Origin: a bacterium
GTDB taxonomy: Bacteria > Desulfobacterota > Desulfobulbia > Desulfobulbales > Desulfobulbaceae
Direction: 5' to 3'
Assembly: GCA_030538155.1 (NCBI GenBank)
Contig: JAUNUN010000001.1
Location: forward strand, 102,146 to 166,145
Length of the DNA: 64,000 nt
In this document: positions 9,165 through 17,872 of the stretch, piece by piece
Position numbering within the stretch: position 1 is the stretch's first letter
Layout of the letters: the number at the start of each line of letters is the position of its first letter
Translations under genes and position numbers: made by a program
The notes under the pieces: model-generated
Seen by the model: the letters and a program-made list of their open reading frames with translations, nothing else
The model's database searches: none
Told to the model about the DNA's origin: nothing

Positions 9165-9237
9165 GGTGTGAAATTCATCAACAGAGGTGGCCTACGGTGA
9201 GCGGAAAATGCTGGAACAAAAGCGACATGCCGGACAC

Positions 9238-9906
9238 TCATCCCTTTGCCGGCACCTGGAAGAGTGAAAGCGCATGCCCCATGCCCCTTGGCTGTACAGT
9301 GCCCAGAGCGGCCAGGCGGACGCTTTTGTGCAGGCGTTTTTGTACCGCGCCACAGCAGTAAACCCCACCGGTACCAGCATCTGCGGCCAGGCGCTGGGCC
9401 ACATTGACCGCAGTGCCGATGGCCGTATACTCAAAGCGTGCTGCCGCGCCGACCGTGCCGAGAAACACTTCGCCATAACTGATGCCTACGGCCAGGTCGA
9501 CCTGAGCACAGGGAGGGGCAAGCTCTTGCCACTGTGCCCGCAACTGATGAAAACGCGCCTGCAGGTTCAGGCCCGCTGTCACCGCAGCCATGGCACAGAC
9601 ATTTTCCGGGGCCGCAGCAAACAGGGCCAGACCGCCATCACCGGCAAACTTGTTGACAAAACCGCCCTGCTCCTCAACCATGGTGACGAAAAGCTGAAAA
9701 AAATCACTGAGGAAGCGGCGCAAATCGTTTAGGGGAAGCTGCTCCGTGAGCCGGGAAAAATGGCAGATATCGGCAAAGAGCACCACAGAGGGTTTTATCT
9801 CCCCGATCTCCTCCGGCCTCGCCCGGCCCAGCCACAGGCGGGCGGCCGCCTCGCGGCCCAGGCAGCGCTCCAGGAGTGTGTACTCGGCCTCTGTGTTCAT
9901 CCTCAT
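9238..9906 (-). CDS. Class III adenylate/guanylate cyclase, single catalytic domain
   Basis: The 222 residues comprise a short N-terminal helix and a cyclase catalytic domain. The catalytic set is intact: metal-binding Asp46 (L-F-A-D-I-C) and Asp90 (F-A-G-D-G-G), substrate Lys86, purine-selecting Thr161, and transition-state Asn168 and Arg172 (V-N-V-A-Q-R). The commonly seen Asp three residues before the Asn is Thr here, but it is not a catalytic position. No sensory or membrane domain is present, so any regulation must come from a partner or the N-terminal helix. GGGAG lies 4 nt upstream of ATG 9906. It is divergent from rarA. Confidence 0.83.
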   Translation of the reverse strand: MRMNTEAEYTLLERCLGREAAARLWLGRARPEEIGEIKPSVVLFADICHFSRLTEQLPLNDLRRFLSDFFQLFVTMVEEQGGFVNKFAGDGGLALFAAAPENVCAMAAVTAGLNLQARFHQLRAQWQELAPPCAQVDLAVGISYGEVFLGTVGAAARFEYTAIGTAVNVAQRLAADAGTGGVYCCGAVQKRLHKSVRLAALGTVQPRGMGHALSLFQVPAKG

Positions 9907-10084
9907 ATTCTCCCTTGCAGCAGCCTGCCTGCACCTGAAACCGCACGCGCAACATTTAATAGCAGCAGGCCCTGCAAAAAAAGACTAAGATACCACCGGC
10001 TGCGGGCTGCCGCAAGCAATCCGGCCCAGGCCTGATCACCCCACACCATCCGCCTGCAGACAAGTCCTTTTTCTCTATCCGTCC

Positions 10085-11464
10085 GTGGAAGCACAGCACG
10101 AAATCCATACCCAAGCCCACATTCCCCTTGCCGAGCGCATGCGCCCAGCAAGTCTTGCCGACTTTGCCGGTCAGGAGCATCTGGTGGGCGAGGGACGCTT
10201 CCTGCGGCAGATACTGGCCAGCGACAAGCTCCCTTCCCTACTCTTCTGGGGCCCGCCGGGCTCGGGCAAAACCTCTTTAGCCAATTTGCTCGCGCACGCA
10301 ACCTCGTCTCATTTTGTGTTTTTTTCCGCGGTGCTCTCCGGGGTCAAGGAAATCAGGCAGATCGTGGAACAGGCGCAGACACTGCGGGATACGGAGCAAC
10401 GCCCCACCATCCTCTTTGTTGATGAGATCCACCGCTTCAACAAGGGTCAGCAGGATGCCTTTCTTCCCCACGTGGAAAGCGGCCTGCTCACCCTGATCGG
10501 CGCGACCACGGAAAACCCCTCCTTTGCCATCAATCCGCCGCTGCTGTCGCGCTGCCAGGTCCTGCTTTTGCAGCCGCTGGAACCTGAACAGATCAAAACA
10601 GTGCTGCGCCGGGCCTTGGAAGATGCCCAGGGGCTGGGCGAACTTGGCCTGGTTATCGATGAAGAGGCCCTCAACTACTTGGCCGAAGCTGCGGATGGCG
10701 ACTGTCGCCGCGCCCTTAACTTCATTGAAAATGCGGCTTCACTGTCCCTTGAGAGGAACAAGGCCAATGCAAGCGATCGTGGTTTAGCGCCGCCGGGTTG
10801 TATCGATCTGGCCTCCGCCCAGGAAGCGGTGCAGGAACGCACCCTGCGCTATGACAGCGATGGCGAGGAACACTACAACCTGATCTCCGCCCTGCACAAA
10901 AGCCTGCGCGACAGCGACCCGGACGGAGCGGTCTACTGGCTGGGCCGCATGCTCATTGCCGGAGAAGACCCGCTCTACATTGCCCGCCGCATGATCCGCT
11001 TTGCCTCGGAGGATATCGGCAATGCCGATCCGCAGGCCCTGCAGATCACCCTCAACTGCCGGGAAGCCTATCACCTGCTCGGTTCGCCCGAGGGCGAGTT
11101 GGCCCTGTATCAGGCTGCGGTCTATCTGGCCACGGCCCCCAAGAGCAATGCGGTTTATGCGCTCACCTACAAGGTGCGGGCCGACATCAAGCGCACCGGC
11201 AGCCTGCCGGTACCGCTGCACCTGCGCAATGCGCCCACTAAGCTGATGAAAAACCTGGGCTACGGCAAGGGCTACCAGTACGCCCATGACGACCGCGAGG
11301 CCCTAGTCAGTCAGGAGCATCTGCCGGAGCAGTTGGTGGGCACCATCTACTACGAACCCAGTAACCGGGGCTATGAGGCCCTGGTGCGGGAACGTTTGCA
11401 CAAGTGGAGACAAATCCTCAAACAACGAGCCGCACAGCATGAAAGCACAAAAAAAACATCGTAA
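10085..11464 (+). CDS. rarA: Replication-associated recombination protein RarA (MgsA) AAA+ ATPase
   Basis: The 459-residue protein acts at stalled replication forks. It has Walker A G-P-P-G-S-G-K-T (56-63), Walker B I-L-F-V-D-E-I-H-R-F-N-K (109-120), sensor-1 G-A-T-T-E-N-P-S-F and an arginine finger L-L-S-R-C-Q. The conserved C-terminal tetramerisation region follows (Y-D-x-D-G-E-E-H-Y-N-L-I-S-A-L-H-K-S, then the D-P-x-Y-I-A-R-R block). The conserved opening P-L-A-E-R-M-R-P requires a start before residue 14; GTG at 10085 is used but no Shine-Dalgarno is visible. Its last 26 bp overlap the start of the selenoprotein gene. Confidence 0.93.
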   Translation: MEAQHEIHTQAHIPLAERMRPASLADFAGQEHLVGEGRFLRQILASDKLPSLLFWGPPGSGKTSLANLLAHATSSHFVFFSAVLSGVKEIRQIVEQAQTLRDTEQRPTILFVDEIHRFNKGQQDAFLPHVESGLLTLIGATTENPSFAINPPLLSRCQVLLLQPLEPEQIKTVLRRALEDAQGLGELGLVIDEEALNYLAEAADGDCRRALNFIENAASLSLERNKANASDRGLAPPGCIDLASAQEAVQERTLRYDSDGEEHYNLISALHKSLRDSDPDGAVYWLGRMLIAGEDPLYIARRMIRFASEDIGNADPQALQITLNCREAYHLLGSPEGELALYQAAVYLATAPKSNAVYALTYKVRADIKRTGSLPVPLHLRNAPTKLMKNLGYGKGYQYAHDDREALVSQEHLPEQLVGTIYYEPSNRGYEALVRERLHKWRQILKQRAAQHESTKKTS

Positions 11465-12452
11465 CCGTCACCATCCCGTCCTGTTCAGCCTGCTGTTTAT
11501 TCTCGGCCTTGGACTTGGCCTGCTGCCGCAAGCGCTGCACGCAAAGACGCTGCGCATCGTCTACAGTAACGACAATCTGGGAGAACTTGCGCCCTGCGGC
11601 TGAGAGCGGAACAGAATGGGCGGTCTGTCCAAAAAATCGACTTTTATCAGCAGTATCCATACCACCACTACACCGGCCCTGTTGCTTGATGCCGGTAATA
11701 TGCTCTTCAAAACGCGCAGCCTGCCCGGCGACAAGAGGGAGGCAGAGGCGGCGCGTATTAGGGCCAGGGGGCTGGTGGCGGCCAACCGGCAAATCGGGCT
11801 TGGCTTTGCCGGTATCGGTACAAACGATCTGGCAGCAGGACCGGCCTTTCTCAAGGACATTAGCGGCAAGGACTTTACCTGGCTTTCCCTGAACCTAGTT
11901 GAAGAGAAGAGCGGCCGGTCGCTTTTTCCGGGCTCCACCAAGGTGCAGGCCGCCGGCTTAACGATTGCCGTCTTGGCAGTGACAAACCACGAAAGTGCTG
12001 CCGCAGCCGTAGCCAATGGCGGCAGCTATGGCATCCGGCCATGGCGGGAGGTACTTCCCCAGCGCATAGCACAGTTGCGGCCGGAGGTGGATATCCTCAT
12101 CCTGCTTTCCAACTACCCGCTCAGCGAAAACCAGGAAATAGCCAGGAGTTGTCCGCAATTGGACATGATTTTCCAGTCCGGTTTTGCCATGGGCAATCTG
12201 CCGCCGCTGGCAGCAGGCAATGCCCTGATCAGCCAAACCGAAATCAGGGGCAGGTATCTGGGACTTCTTGAAATAGACTGGCAGGGGCACGGTCCTTGGC
12301 AGCAGCGGGCACGAGGTGCAACTGGCAGCAGAACTGTCGGCTCAAGCTTCAACCAGCGTTTTATTCCTTTAAACAGCGTTATAGCCGACAATCCGGCCAT
12401 GGATGCCGTCGTTCAACGAATCGAGCAGCAGGCGCGGGCCGCAGCCAACTAA
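11439..12452 (+). CDS. UshA-like selenoprotein, in-frame TGA at 11601-11603 (Sec55)
   Basis: Read with TGA as selenocysteine, the frame gives 337 residues. It starts with a classic signal peptide (basic start, hydrophobic 14-29, A-L-H-A cleavage near 35) and then T-L-R-I-V-Y-S-N-D-N-L-G-E-L-A-P-C-G-U, with Cys53 and Sec55 in a C-x-U pair. G-G-L-S-K-K follows five codons later. Cysteine homologues of UshA-related metallophosphatases carry P-C-G-C followed by G-G-L-A-R-R at this place, so Sec replaces a conserved Cys. The remaining 280 residues stay in frame with similar codon use. The exported protein's exact chemistry is unknown; the usual D-x-H metal motif is not intact. UshA-related selenoproteins are, from memory, a recognised family. 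The start overlaps rarA by 26 bp. Confidence 0.85.
11608..11630 (+). promoter_or_regulatory. Candidate bacterial SECIS hairpin
   Basis: Directly after the in-frame TGA, GGAACAG (11608-11614) can pair with CTGTCC (11625-11630), leaving one bulged A and a loop of about ten bases containing GGGCGG. An additional A-U pair can close the loop. Bacterial SECIS elements are stem-loops within roughly 40 nt of the UGA with a G near the loop start, recognised by SelB. The loop here lies slightly nearer to the UGA than the usual spacing. Confidence 0.55.
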
Positions 12453-12507
12453 TTCCAATTCTATATAAAGCCCCTACCTGTGTCGGCTTCGGCGAATCCT
12501 CCTCAGA

Positions 12508-12553
12508 GTACCAAATGTACGCCTGCGTCGCATTTGCCTCGCCTCTTTGGTAC
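12508..12553. repeat. Inverted repeat, 8-bp arms
   Basis: GTACCAAA (12508-12515) and TTTGGTAC (12546-12553) are perfect inverted arms separated by 30 bases, in the non-coding stretch after the selenoprotein gene. No T-run adjoins it. It could be a remnant of a dispersed repeat or an RNA structure; only one copy is recognised here. Confidence 0.4.
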
Positions 12554-12646
12554 ATTTCCGTTGATCTGGAAATGGAGTAAAATCCGGCAGACAAAACCCG
12601 ATCGCAGGCAAAAAGCCATCTTCTTCAACCGCTGAAATAAAAAAAT

Positions 12647-12677
12647 AAAAAAGGCCTTCCCAAAGGAAGGCCTTTTT
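12647..12677. terminator. Bidirectional intrinsic terminator
   Basis: A perfect 8-bp stem GGCCTTCC/GGAAGGCC with a four-base loop is flanked by A-tract and T-tract, so it can terminate both the plus-strand selenoprotein gene and the minus-strand ppaC gene. Confidence 0.9.
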
Positions 12678-12700
12678 CCATTCAAGAACCGAGGACCTAA

Positions 12701-13621
12701 TCAGCAGCCAAAGGCCTTCTGCAGGTTGGGAACGGTCTGTTTCTTGCGGCTCATCATGCCGTCAATCCACATGGAATTACCGGCAAGCTTGTTGTCAAAG
12801 GCCTTTTCAATCAGACCATCGTCATCGGAAATGACCATCAGGTCGGTCCCTTCCTTAACAACATCGGTGAGCATCAGCAGAACAGTGTGGCGCTCGCCGC
12901 CCTTCTGGGTCTTCATGGCCTCGTACAGGGCTTCACGCATTTCCGCAACCTGATCCAGGGTGGCCAATTCGAGCTGGCCAACGCCAACCTTCTTGCCGTT
13001 CATGTCGAAATCTTTGTAGTCGCGGTGGAGCAGATCCATGGCAGGTACACCGGCAACCGCACTCTTGGCCTTGAGCATCTCCATGAAGAGTTCTTCGGTA
13101 TCCTGTACTCCGGCAATCTCCTTGAGTTCCTTCACTGCCTTTTTGTCGGCCTCGGTGCAGGTAGGAGACTTGAAGTTGACGGTGTCGCTCAGGATGGCAG
13201 CCAGCATGATACCGGCAACCTTGGGGTCGACCTTGACGCCTTCCAGATCATAGAGAATCTTCAGAACCGTACAGGTACAGCCAACCGGCATATTGAAGAA
13301 AAAGATGGGCTGATTGGTGGTGACATCGCCGATCTTGTGGTGGTCAACCACTGCCACCAGTTCACCGGCACCCAGATTGTCCGGGGCCTGGGCAAGGTCG
13401 CTATGATCTACCAGCGCCACTTTCTTGCCGGTGGCATCGGTCATGGTTTCAGGGGCGCTGAAACCGAAGCGCTTGAGTACCATTTCCGTTTCCGGATTCG
13501 GCTTGCCCTGCATAACAGGAACATAGTCCTCGCCCTTGGCCTTGTTGAAGGCGGCAAAGGCAATGGCGGCGGCAACGGAATCAGTGTCTGGACTCTTGTG
13601 ACCAAAGACATAAACAGACAT
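12701..13621 (-). CDS. ppaC: Manganese-dependent inorganic pyrophosphatase
   Basis: The 306-residue DHH-family (family II) enzyme hydrolyses pyrophosphate in the cytoplasm. It has F-G-H-K-S-P-D-T-D-S with ligands His8, Asp12 and Asp14, then V-D-H-S (Asp72), the D-H-H motif at 93-95 and I-L-S-D-T-V-N-F-K-S. The C-terminal S-R-K-K-Q signature of the DHHA2 domain is present. No CBS domains are inserted, so it is the short unregulated type. The start at 13621 follows AGGAGG at ideal spacing. Family II enzymes are common in anaerobes and sulfate reducers, where pyrophosphate from sulfate activation must be removed. Confidence 0.97.
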   Translation of the reverse strand: MSVYVFGHKSPDTDSVAAAIAFAAFNKAKGEDYVPVMQGKPNPETEMVLKRFGFSAPETMTDATGKKVALVDHSDLAQAPDNLGAGELVAVVDHHKIGDVTTNQPIFFFNMPVGCTCTVLKILYDLEGVKVDPKVAGIMLAAILSDTVNFKSPTCTEADKKAVKELKEIAGVQDTEELFMEMLKAKSAVAGVPAMDLLHRDYKDFDMNGKKVGVGQLELATLDQVAEMREALYEAMKTQKGGERHTVLLMLTDVVKEGTDLMVISDDDGLIEKAFDNKLAGNSMWIDGMMSRKKQTVPNLQKAFGC

Positions 13622-13639
13622 ACGGCATCCTCCTGAATA

Positions 13640-13651
13640 GTTGATATCAAC
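13640..13651. promoter_or_regulatory. Perfect 12-bp palindrome in ppaC leader
   Basis: GTTGATATCAAC lies 18 bp upstream of the ppaC start codon, between the promoter and the ribosome-binding site. Its symmetry suits a repressor operator, but it could be chance. Confidence 0.35.
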
Positions 13652-13714
13652 GTAACTTGCACTACCTGCTGGTACGCTTGGGCAACAGCCCACTGCAAAC
13701 AATAAAATTTATTT

Positions 13715-13743
13715 AAAATATAACGTTAGCTGATAAGCGTCAA
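13715..13743 (-). promoter_or_regulatory. Sigma-70-type promoter of ppaC
   Basis: Read on the minus strand, TTGACG (13738-13743) and TATTTT (13715-13720) are separated by exactly 17 bp. This places a transcript start near 13708 and an mRNA leader of about 85 nt before ppaC. Confidence 0.6.
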
Positions 13744-13750
13744 GCAGAAA

Positions 13751-13791
13751 AATATACAGCCTGTGCAGGCCGGTATGCAACAGATACCGGC
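13751..13791 (-). terminator. Possible terminator of the Bax-inhibitor-1 gene
   Basis: An 8-bp perfect hairpin (GCCGGTAT 13769-13776 with ATACCGGC 13784-13791) is followed on the minus strand by a smaller overlapping hairpin and then a TATATTTTT tract near 13751-13756. It lies just after the gene at 13828. The T-tract is offset from the main stem. Confidence 0.45.
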
Positions 13792-13827
13792 TGATGCTTC
13801 CCTTGGGCTGGGATCCGGTTGATTAGA

Positions 13828-14550
13828 TCAATCTCTTCCACCGCCAAAGAAACGCAGCAGCAGCAGGAACAGGTTGATGAAATCCAGGTACAGGGCCAAG
13901 GCACCCATAATCGCGCCTCGTTGGATGGCGGCCTCGCCCTGCGCCATGATGCCCTGCTCGCCGATCTGCTTGATCTTCTGTACATCGTAAGCGGTGAGGC
14001 CGACAAAGACAAAGACGCCGATGAGCGAGACCGCCCAGTAGAGGCTTGAGCTTTGCAGAAAGATGTTGACCACCGAGGCCAGCAAAACCCCGATCAGGCC
14101 CATGAACAAAAAGGAGCCCATACCGGAGAGATCACGTTTGGTCACCAAGCCGTAGACGGCCATGGTCCCAAACATGCCGGCGGTTATGAGGAAGGTGCCG
14201 GCAATGGATGCGCCCGAGTACATCAAAAAGAGCACCGAAAGGGTGACCCCGTTCATGAAGGAATAGGCGATGAAGAGCCAGGTGGCCGTGCTGGGCTGCA
14301 GGCTGCCGATACGGGCGGCCAGAAAAAAAACCAGACCAATCTCCCCGAAGAGCAGGGCCCAGTACAGGGGGCTTGCGGCAAGGGTTTGGGCAAACCCTGA
14401 GTACACCGTAAAGAGGGCAACCACGCCGGTAATGCCCAAACCGGCTGCCATCCAGTTAAAGACCTTGGCAAGAAAGACGGTGGAAACCTCCTTCTGCACT
14501 TCGGCCCTGGTCAGATCCCGGGTTCCTACCCGGCTTTGTAACTGTTCCAT
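13828..14550 (-). CDS. Bax inhibitor-1 / YccA family membrane protein
   Basis: The 240-residue protein has a polar N-terminus and seven hydrophobic segments spread over residues about 25-235. It ends with the charged tail F-F-G-G-G-R-D typical of this family. The conserved A-Y-D-V-Q-K-I-K segment near residue 195 includes the aspartate implicated in pH-dependent calcium leak in the BsYetJ homologue. E. coli YccA, a relative, modulates FtsH proteolysis. GGGAGA lies a few bases upstream of ATG 14550. It is probably transcribed alone, between the polysaccharide locus and ppaC. Confidence 0.88.
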   Translation of the reverse strand: MEQLQSRVGTRDLTRAEVQKEVSTVFLAKVFNWMAAGLGITGVVALFTVYSGFAQTLAASPLYWALLFGEIGLVFFLAARIGSLQPSTATWLFIAYSFMNGVTLSVLFLMYSGASIAGTFLITAGMFGTMAVYGLVTKRDLSGMGSFLFMGLIGVLLASVVNIFLQSSSLYWAVSLIGVFVFVGLTAYDVQKIKQIGEQGIMAQGEAAIQRGAIMGALALYLDFINLFLLLLRFFGGGRD

Positions 14551-14661
14551 ACTGTTTTCTCCCAAAATAAATAAGGTGAGCGGTTAGGAATTCATACCGC
14601 TTCCATGGTAACCATTTCCGTCACATCTGCAAGATTTCTGTGCCGAACTCAAACACAGAGC

Positions 14662-16092
14662 TCAGTACGCCCCCTTGCCGTTGAACATGCAGACAATGGT
14701 TTTAGCAATAATATATAAATCAGTTTTCAAAGAGACATTGAGCACATACCAGTCGTCCAGCTCGACCCGCTCCTTGTAGTCGACAATATCCGAGCGCTTC
14801 ATCACCTGCCAAAGCCCGGTGATGCCCGGCTTCATCGAGCAGTACCTGCCCGCGCTGCGCTCATCATAGACCTTGTAGTAGTTTTCCAGTTCTTTGCCCA
14901 CAATGGGCCGGGCTCCAACTACACTCATTTCGCCCTTGAGCACATTGATGAACTGCGGCAGTTCATCCAGACTGGTGCGGCGCAAAAAACGACCGGCCCT
15001 GGTAATGCGCGGATCGTTTTTCAACTTGTAGTGGCTTTCCCACTCTGCGCGCAGGGCCGGGTCTGAAGCAAGCAAGTCCTTGAGCCGGGCCTCCGCATCT
15101 ACGGCCATGGTACGGAATTTAAGGCAGTTGAAGGGGCGGCCTGTCTCCATGATACGCCTGTGCCTGAACAGAACCGGGCCACGGCTATCCAGCTTGATCC
15201 AGAGTGCAATCAGGAGGTAGAGCGGCGAAAAGAACAGCAAGACCGCCAGGGAAAAACATATATCAAAGGCCCGTTTCCACTTCAGATCCGGATTGAAGTT
15301 GAGGATGAGCATATCCCCCAGGGACTGAATTTCAGCGTGGTGCAGGCCAAAGATATAGATATCAGGCACCAGGAAGAGCTGAGCCCCTAGATCGCGACAA
15401 TCCTTCAAGATCTTGAATATTTTCCGCTCCGCCCGCAGCGGCAGAGCGATATAAACATAGTCAATGCTATGCTCACGCAGATACCCTTCCACATCGTCAG
15501 TACGGCCAAGTAACGGCTTGCCCAGAGGGCGCAGGCTGTCATCCACTGCCAGTTTGTCATCAAAAAACCCGGTCACCTCAATGCCTGCCCACGGCACATC
15601 CTCAATGCGGCGGGCCGCCCGCAGGCCCAGTTCGCCGGCACCGACAATCACTGCATGGCGAATATTTTTCCCCCGTGTGCGATAAAAACGCAGGATCCGC
15701 CGCACCGCCAGGTGCAAAGTAAAGAGCACAAACGGGGTAGTCACCGACCAGAACAGAAAAACAGCGCGGGAATAGGCCTCGGATATCTTGAACAGGAAAA
15801 AATAGGCCAGCAAGGAGGCCAGAACAGCGGCCCAGGCCCGGAGAATGGCAAAAAGCTCCTTGTAGTATTTCCAACCCCGCCAGGAGCGGTACAACTGAAA
15901 GTTATGGAAAAAAATGAAGCTGAGCGCAAAGACCACCCACAGCAGGCGGGTGTAGTACACGCTCCAGACAACTCCGTAGAACTTGGTGAGCAGCCAGAGC
16001 AGGGCACAGACCAAGCAGCAGTCCAGCAGGTGGAGGAAGCGGTAGATCATGGAACTGCGCTCGCGCAGATTCCAGGAAAGAAGTGGAGTCAT
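14662..16092 (-). CDS. Undecaprenyl-phosphate sugar phosphotransferase (WbaP/ExoY family)
   Basis: The 476-residue initiating transferase should move a hexose-1-phosphate from a UDP-sugar to undecaprenyl phosphate at the inner membrane. Four N-terminal helices (about 15-125) are followed by a Rossmann-like CoA-binding segment ([10 protein letters not shown]), a single helix near 285 and the catalytic domain. The catalytic domain carries K-R-A-F-D-I, C-L-K-F-R-T-M, the [11 protein letters not shown] block and [10 protein letters not shown]. The sugar (glucose or galactose) is not decided by sequence. GAGG lies 6 nt upstream of ATG 16092; an internal ATG at 16050 is an alternative. It is the last gene of the locus in transcription order. 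Confidence 0.92.
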   Translation of the reverse strand: MTPLLSWNLRERSSMIYRFLHLLDCCLVCALLWLLTKFYGVVWSVYYTRLLWVVFALSFIFFHNFQLYRSWRGWKYYKELFAILRAWAAVLASLLAYFFLFKISEAYSRAVFLFWSVTTPFVLFTLHLAVRRILRFYRTRGKNIRHAVIVGAGELGLRAARRIEDVPWAGIEVTGFFDDKLAVDDSLRPLGKPLLGRTDDVEGYLREHSIDYVYIALPLRAERKIFKILKDCRDLGAQLFLVPDIYIFGLHHAEIQSLGDMLILNFNPDLKWKRAFDICFSLAVLLFFSPLYLLIALWIKLDSRGPVLFRHRRIMETGRPFNCLKFRTMAVDAEARLKDLLASDPALRAEWESHYKLKNDPRITRAGRFLRRTSLDELPQFINVLKGEMSVVGARPIVGKELENYYKVYDERSAGRYCSMKPGITGLWQVMKRSDIVDYKERVELDDWYVLNVSLKTDLYIIAKTIVCMFNGKGAY

Positions 16093-16111
16093 AATGGCCT
16101 CAAGGCTGCTC

Positions 16112-17020
16112 TTACTGCCACCAACCGGGTCGCATGCTCAGCTGCTGCCTCAGCGCCTTGGGCAGAAAGCGGGCCTGCCTGCCCAAGTGGTAGGCAAGCA
16201 GTTTGGATGCGTTTCGCAGCACACTCAGCGGCAGCAGGCCATACTCTTGGCGTGAAACGAGGTACTTAAGTTCCGACAGAACAAAACGTTTGCCTGCTCC
16301 GCCTGCTGTCCCATAGGTACGCAGGAATTCCTGCGCACCGGCATGGAAGGCGCCGATATCGAAATAGCGCCTCACTTCGTCTACAATAGTGTAGTTGTGC
16401 GAATGAAAAACCTGCGCCCCGTGCACACAGTACCCGAGCCCCAGTATTGTTGCCACGGTGAAGGTATCTTCGCCCAGGAGCAGGCGTTCCGGGAAAAAAC
16501 CGGCCGCAGCCAGCGCATCCCGTCTGTAGGCGGCACAGGAGTTGGAGCAGAAGACAGTCTGTAAACCAAGCCGTTCCCGATCGGCATAACAGCGCGGCGC
16601 CTCGTCCCTGTCTGGATAGTTGAAAAGGCGTAAATGGGCCGCAAAGGGGGTGGCATCCGTATGGGCCAGTTGCCGGCCATAGCAGACGGCAACCGGAGAA
16701 TCGGGCTCCTTGAGCGGCGCGGTCAACAGGTCTAGGCAGTGTTCGTTTGCGGGCATGGCATCCTGGGTTAGGAAAACCAGGATATCGCCACGGCTGCGGC
16801 GCGCAGCCATGCTGCGCGTACCGCCATGGTCGAATGTTTCCCGGGCAATCTCAATGAATTCCACCTGGGGATAGCTGCAGGCAATGGCGCGGGTGTTGTC
16901 TGTGGAAGCAGAGTCCACGATCACTATTTCATCTGCAGGCAGGCTTTGTGCGGCAAGCAGGCTCAACTGCCTATCCAGCCACTGGGCGGCATTGCAGGTG
17001 GGGATGATGACGGAAACCAT
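16112..17020 (-). CDS. Family 2 glycosyltransferase, rhamnosyltransferase-like
   Basis: This 302-residue GT-A enzyme opens V-S-V-I-I-P-T-C-N-A-A, with D-S-A-S-T-D-N-T for nucleotide binding and F-D-H-G-G-T-R near residue 62. The last motif is typical of dTDP-rhamnose transferases. T-Q-D-A (about 85-88) replaces the D-x-D motif. E-D-T-F near 195 is the likely base region. It should add a sugar to the lipid-linked glycan on the cytoplasmic face. GGAG lies about 8 nt upstream of ATG 17020. It sits 14 bp after the preceding transferase gene. Confidence 0.82.
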   Translation of the reverse strand: MVSVIIPTCNAAQWLDRQLSLLAAQSLPADEIVIVDSASTDNTRAIACSYPQVEFIEIARETFDHGGTRSMAARRSRGDILVFLTQDAMPANEHCLDLLTAPLKEPDSPVAVCYGRQLAHTDATPFAAHLRLFNYPDRDEAPRCYADRERLGLQTVFCSNSCAAYRRDALAAAGFFPERLLLGEDTFTVATILGLGYCVHGAQVFHSHNYTIVDEVRRYFDIGAFHAGAQEFLRTYGTAGGAGKRFVLSELKYLVSRQEYGLLPLSVLRNASKLLAYHLGRQARFLPKALRQQLSMRPGWWQ

Positions 17021-17033
17021 GCTCTTGCTCCAC

Positions 17034-17861
17034 TCAGAGACGACAGCACCGCACAAGCACATACTTGGCAAGTGCCCACAAGATATAAGGAGAAGGATGG
17101 CGGCGGTAGAGCCGCAGCTCGTTGGCGGCCGCCATCAGCCGCAGGTGGTAGGGCATGGCCTGGCGTGCCCTGTTCCAGCCACGGCAGTGCCAGGCCCTGA
17201 CTTGGGGCTGATACAGGAGCCGCCAGCCGGCAGCGCGCAGACGCAGGCACAGCTCAATATCTTCCTTGTAGAGGAAAAAAGCCGGGTCAAAGACGATTCC
17301 CGGCCCCAGGGCAACGGCATCAAGGGCACTACGACGACAGCAGAGAAAGGCGCCGCAGAGGGCGGGCATCAGTTCCGCTTCCAGGTATTGCTCTCCATCC
17401 ACTTCGCCCTGGCCCCGGTCCTGCCAACGGCCGTACCAGGCGCGCATAATACCGGTGGAATCGAGCAGACCGCTTGCCTGTTCGCGCATCCGGTCGTAGC
17501 CGGCAAGCCGTGCGCCCACACAGGCAAGGCGTGCATCTTTCGCCAGTGCCTGCACGGCCAGCTCCAGGGTATCGGGGAGGACAAAACAGTCCGGGTTGAG
17601 GAAAAGGACATAGGGAATACCCTCGGGAATGGCGGCAAAACCGGTATTGTTCCCCCGGCCATAGCCGCAATTTCCTTGCCGTATAACATGCGTTGCCGGT
17701 CTTGCCGCCAAATCGTCCAAGTAGGCGGTCGCATCCGAGCCGCTGTCCACGATACAGGTCCAACTAGGCCGCAGAGTACCGACCTCCAAGGCGATCAGGC
17801 AGCGCTGCAGATCCCGCTCGGCATTGTGGCAAACCAGAACAACCGCAACTCCAGGCTGCAT
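17034..17861 (-). CDS. Family 2 glycosyltransferase
   Basis: The 275 residues form a GT-A fold with A-V-V-L-V-C-H-N-A at the start, I-V-D-S-G-S-D, the G-R-G-N-N-T-G-F acceptor-side motif and L-N-P-D-C as the D-x-D equivalent. E-D-I-E-L-C-L-R near residue 215 is the conserved catalytic helix. This pattern is frequent in rhamnosyl- and galactofuranosyl-transferases of polysaccharide loci. No membrane segment is evident apart from a weakly hydrophobic C-terminus. It is one of three GT2 genes in a row with gaps of 10-14 bp. Confidence 0.82.
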   Translation of the reverse strand: MQPGVAVVLVCHNAERDLQRCLIALEVGTLRPSWTCIVDSGSDATAYLDDLAARPATHVIRQGNCGYGRGNNTGFAAIPEGIPYVLFLNPDCFVLPDTLELAVQALAKDARLACVGARLAGYDRMREQASGLLDSTGIMRAWYGRWQDRGQGEVDGEQYLEAELMPALCGAFLCCRRSALDAVALGPGIVFDPAFFLYKEDIELCLRLRAAGWRLLYQPQVRAWHCRGWNRARQAMPYHLRLMAAANELRLYRRHPSPYILWALAKYVLVRCCRL

Positions 17862-17872
17862 GCCGCCTATCC

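Noticed and set aside
11373..12452. Two separate genes, or a pseudogene broken by a stop, at the UshA-like locus
   Set aside because: The frame continues exactly after a single TGA, the Cys-x-stop site matches a known Cys position, and a hairpin follows; selenocysteine explains all of this better.
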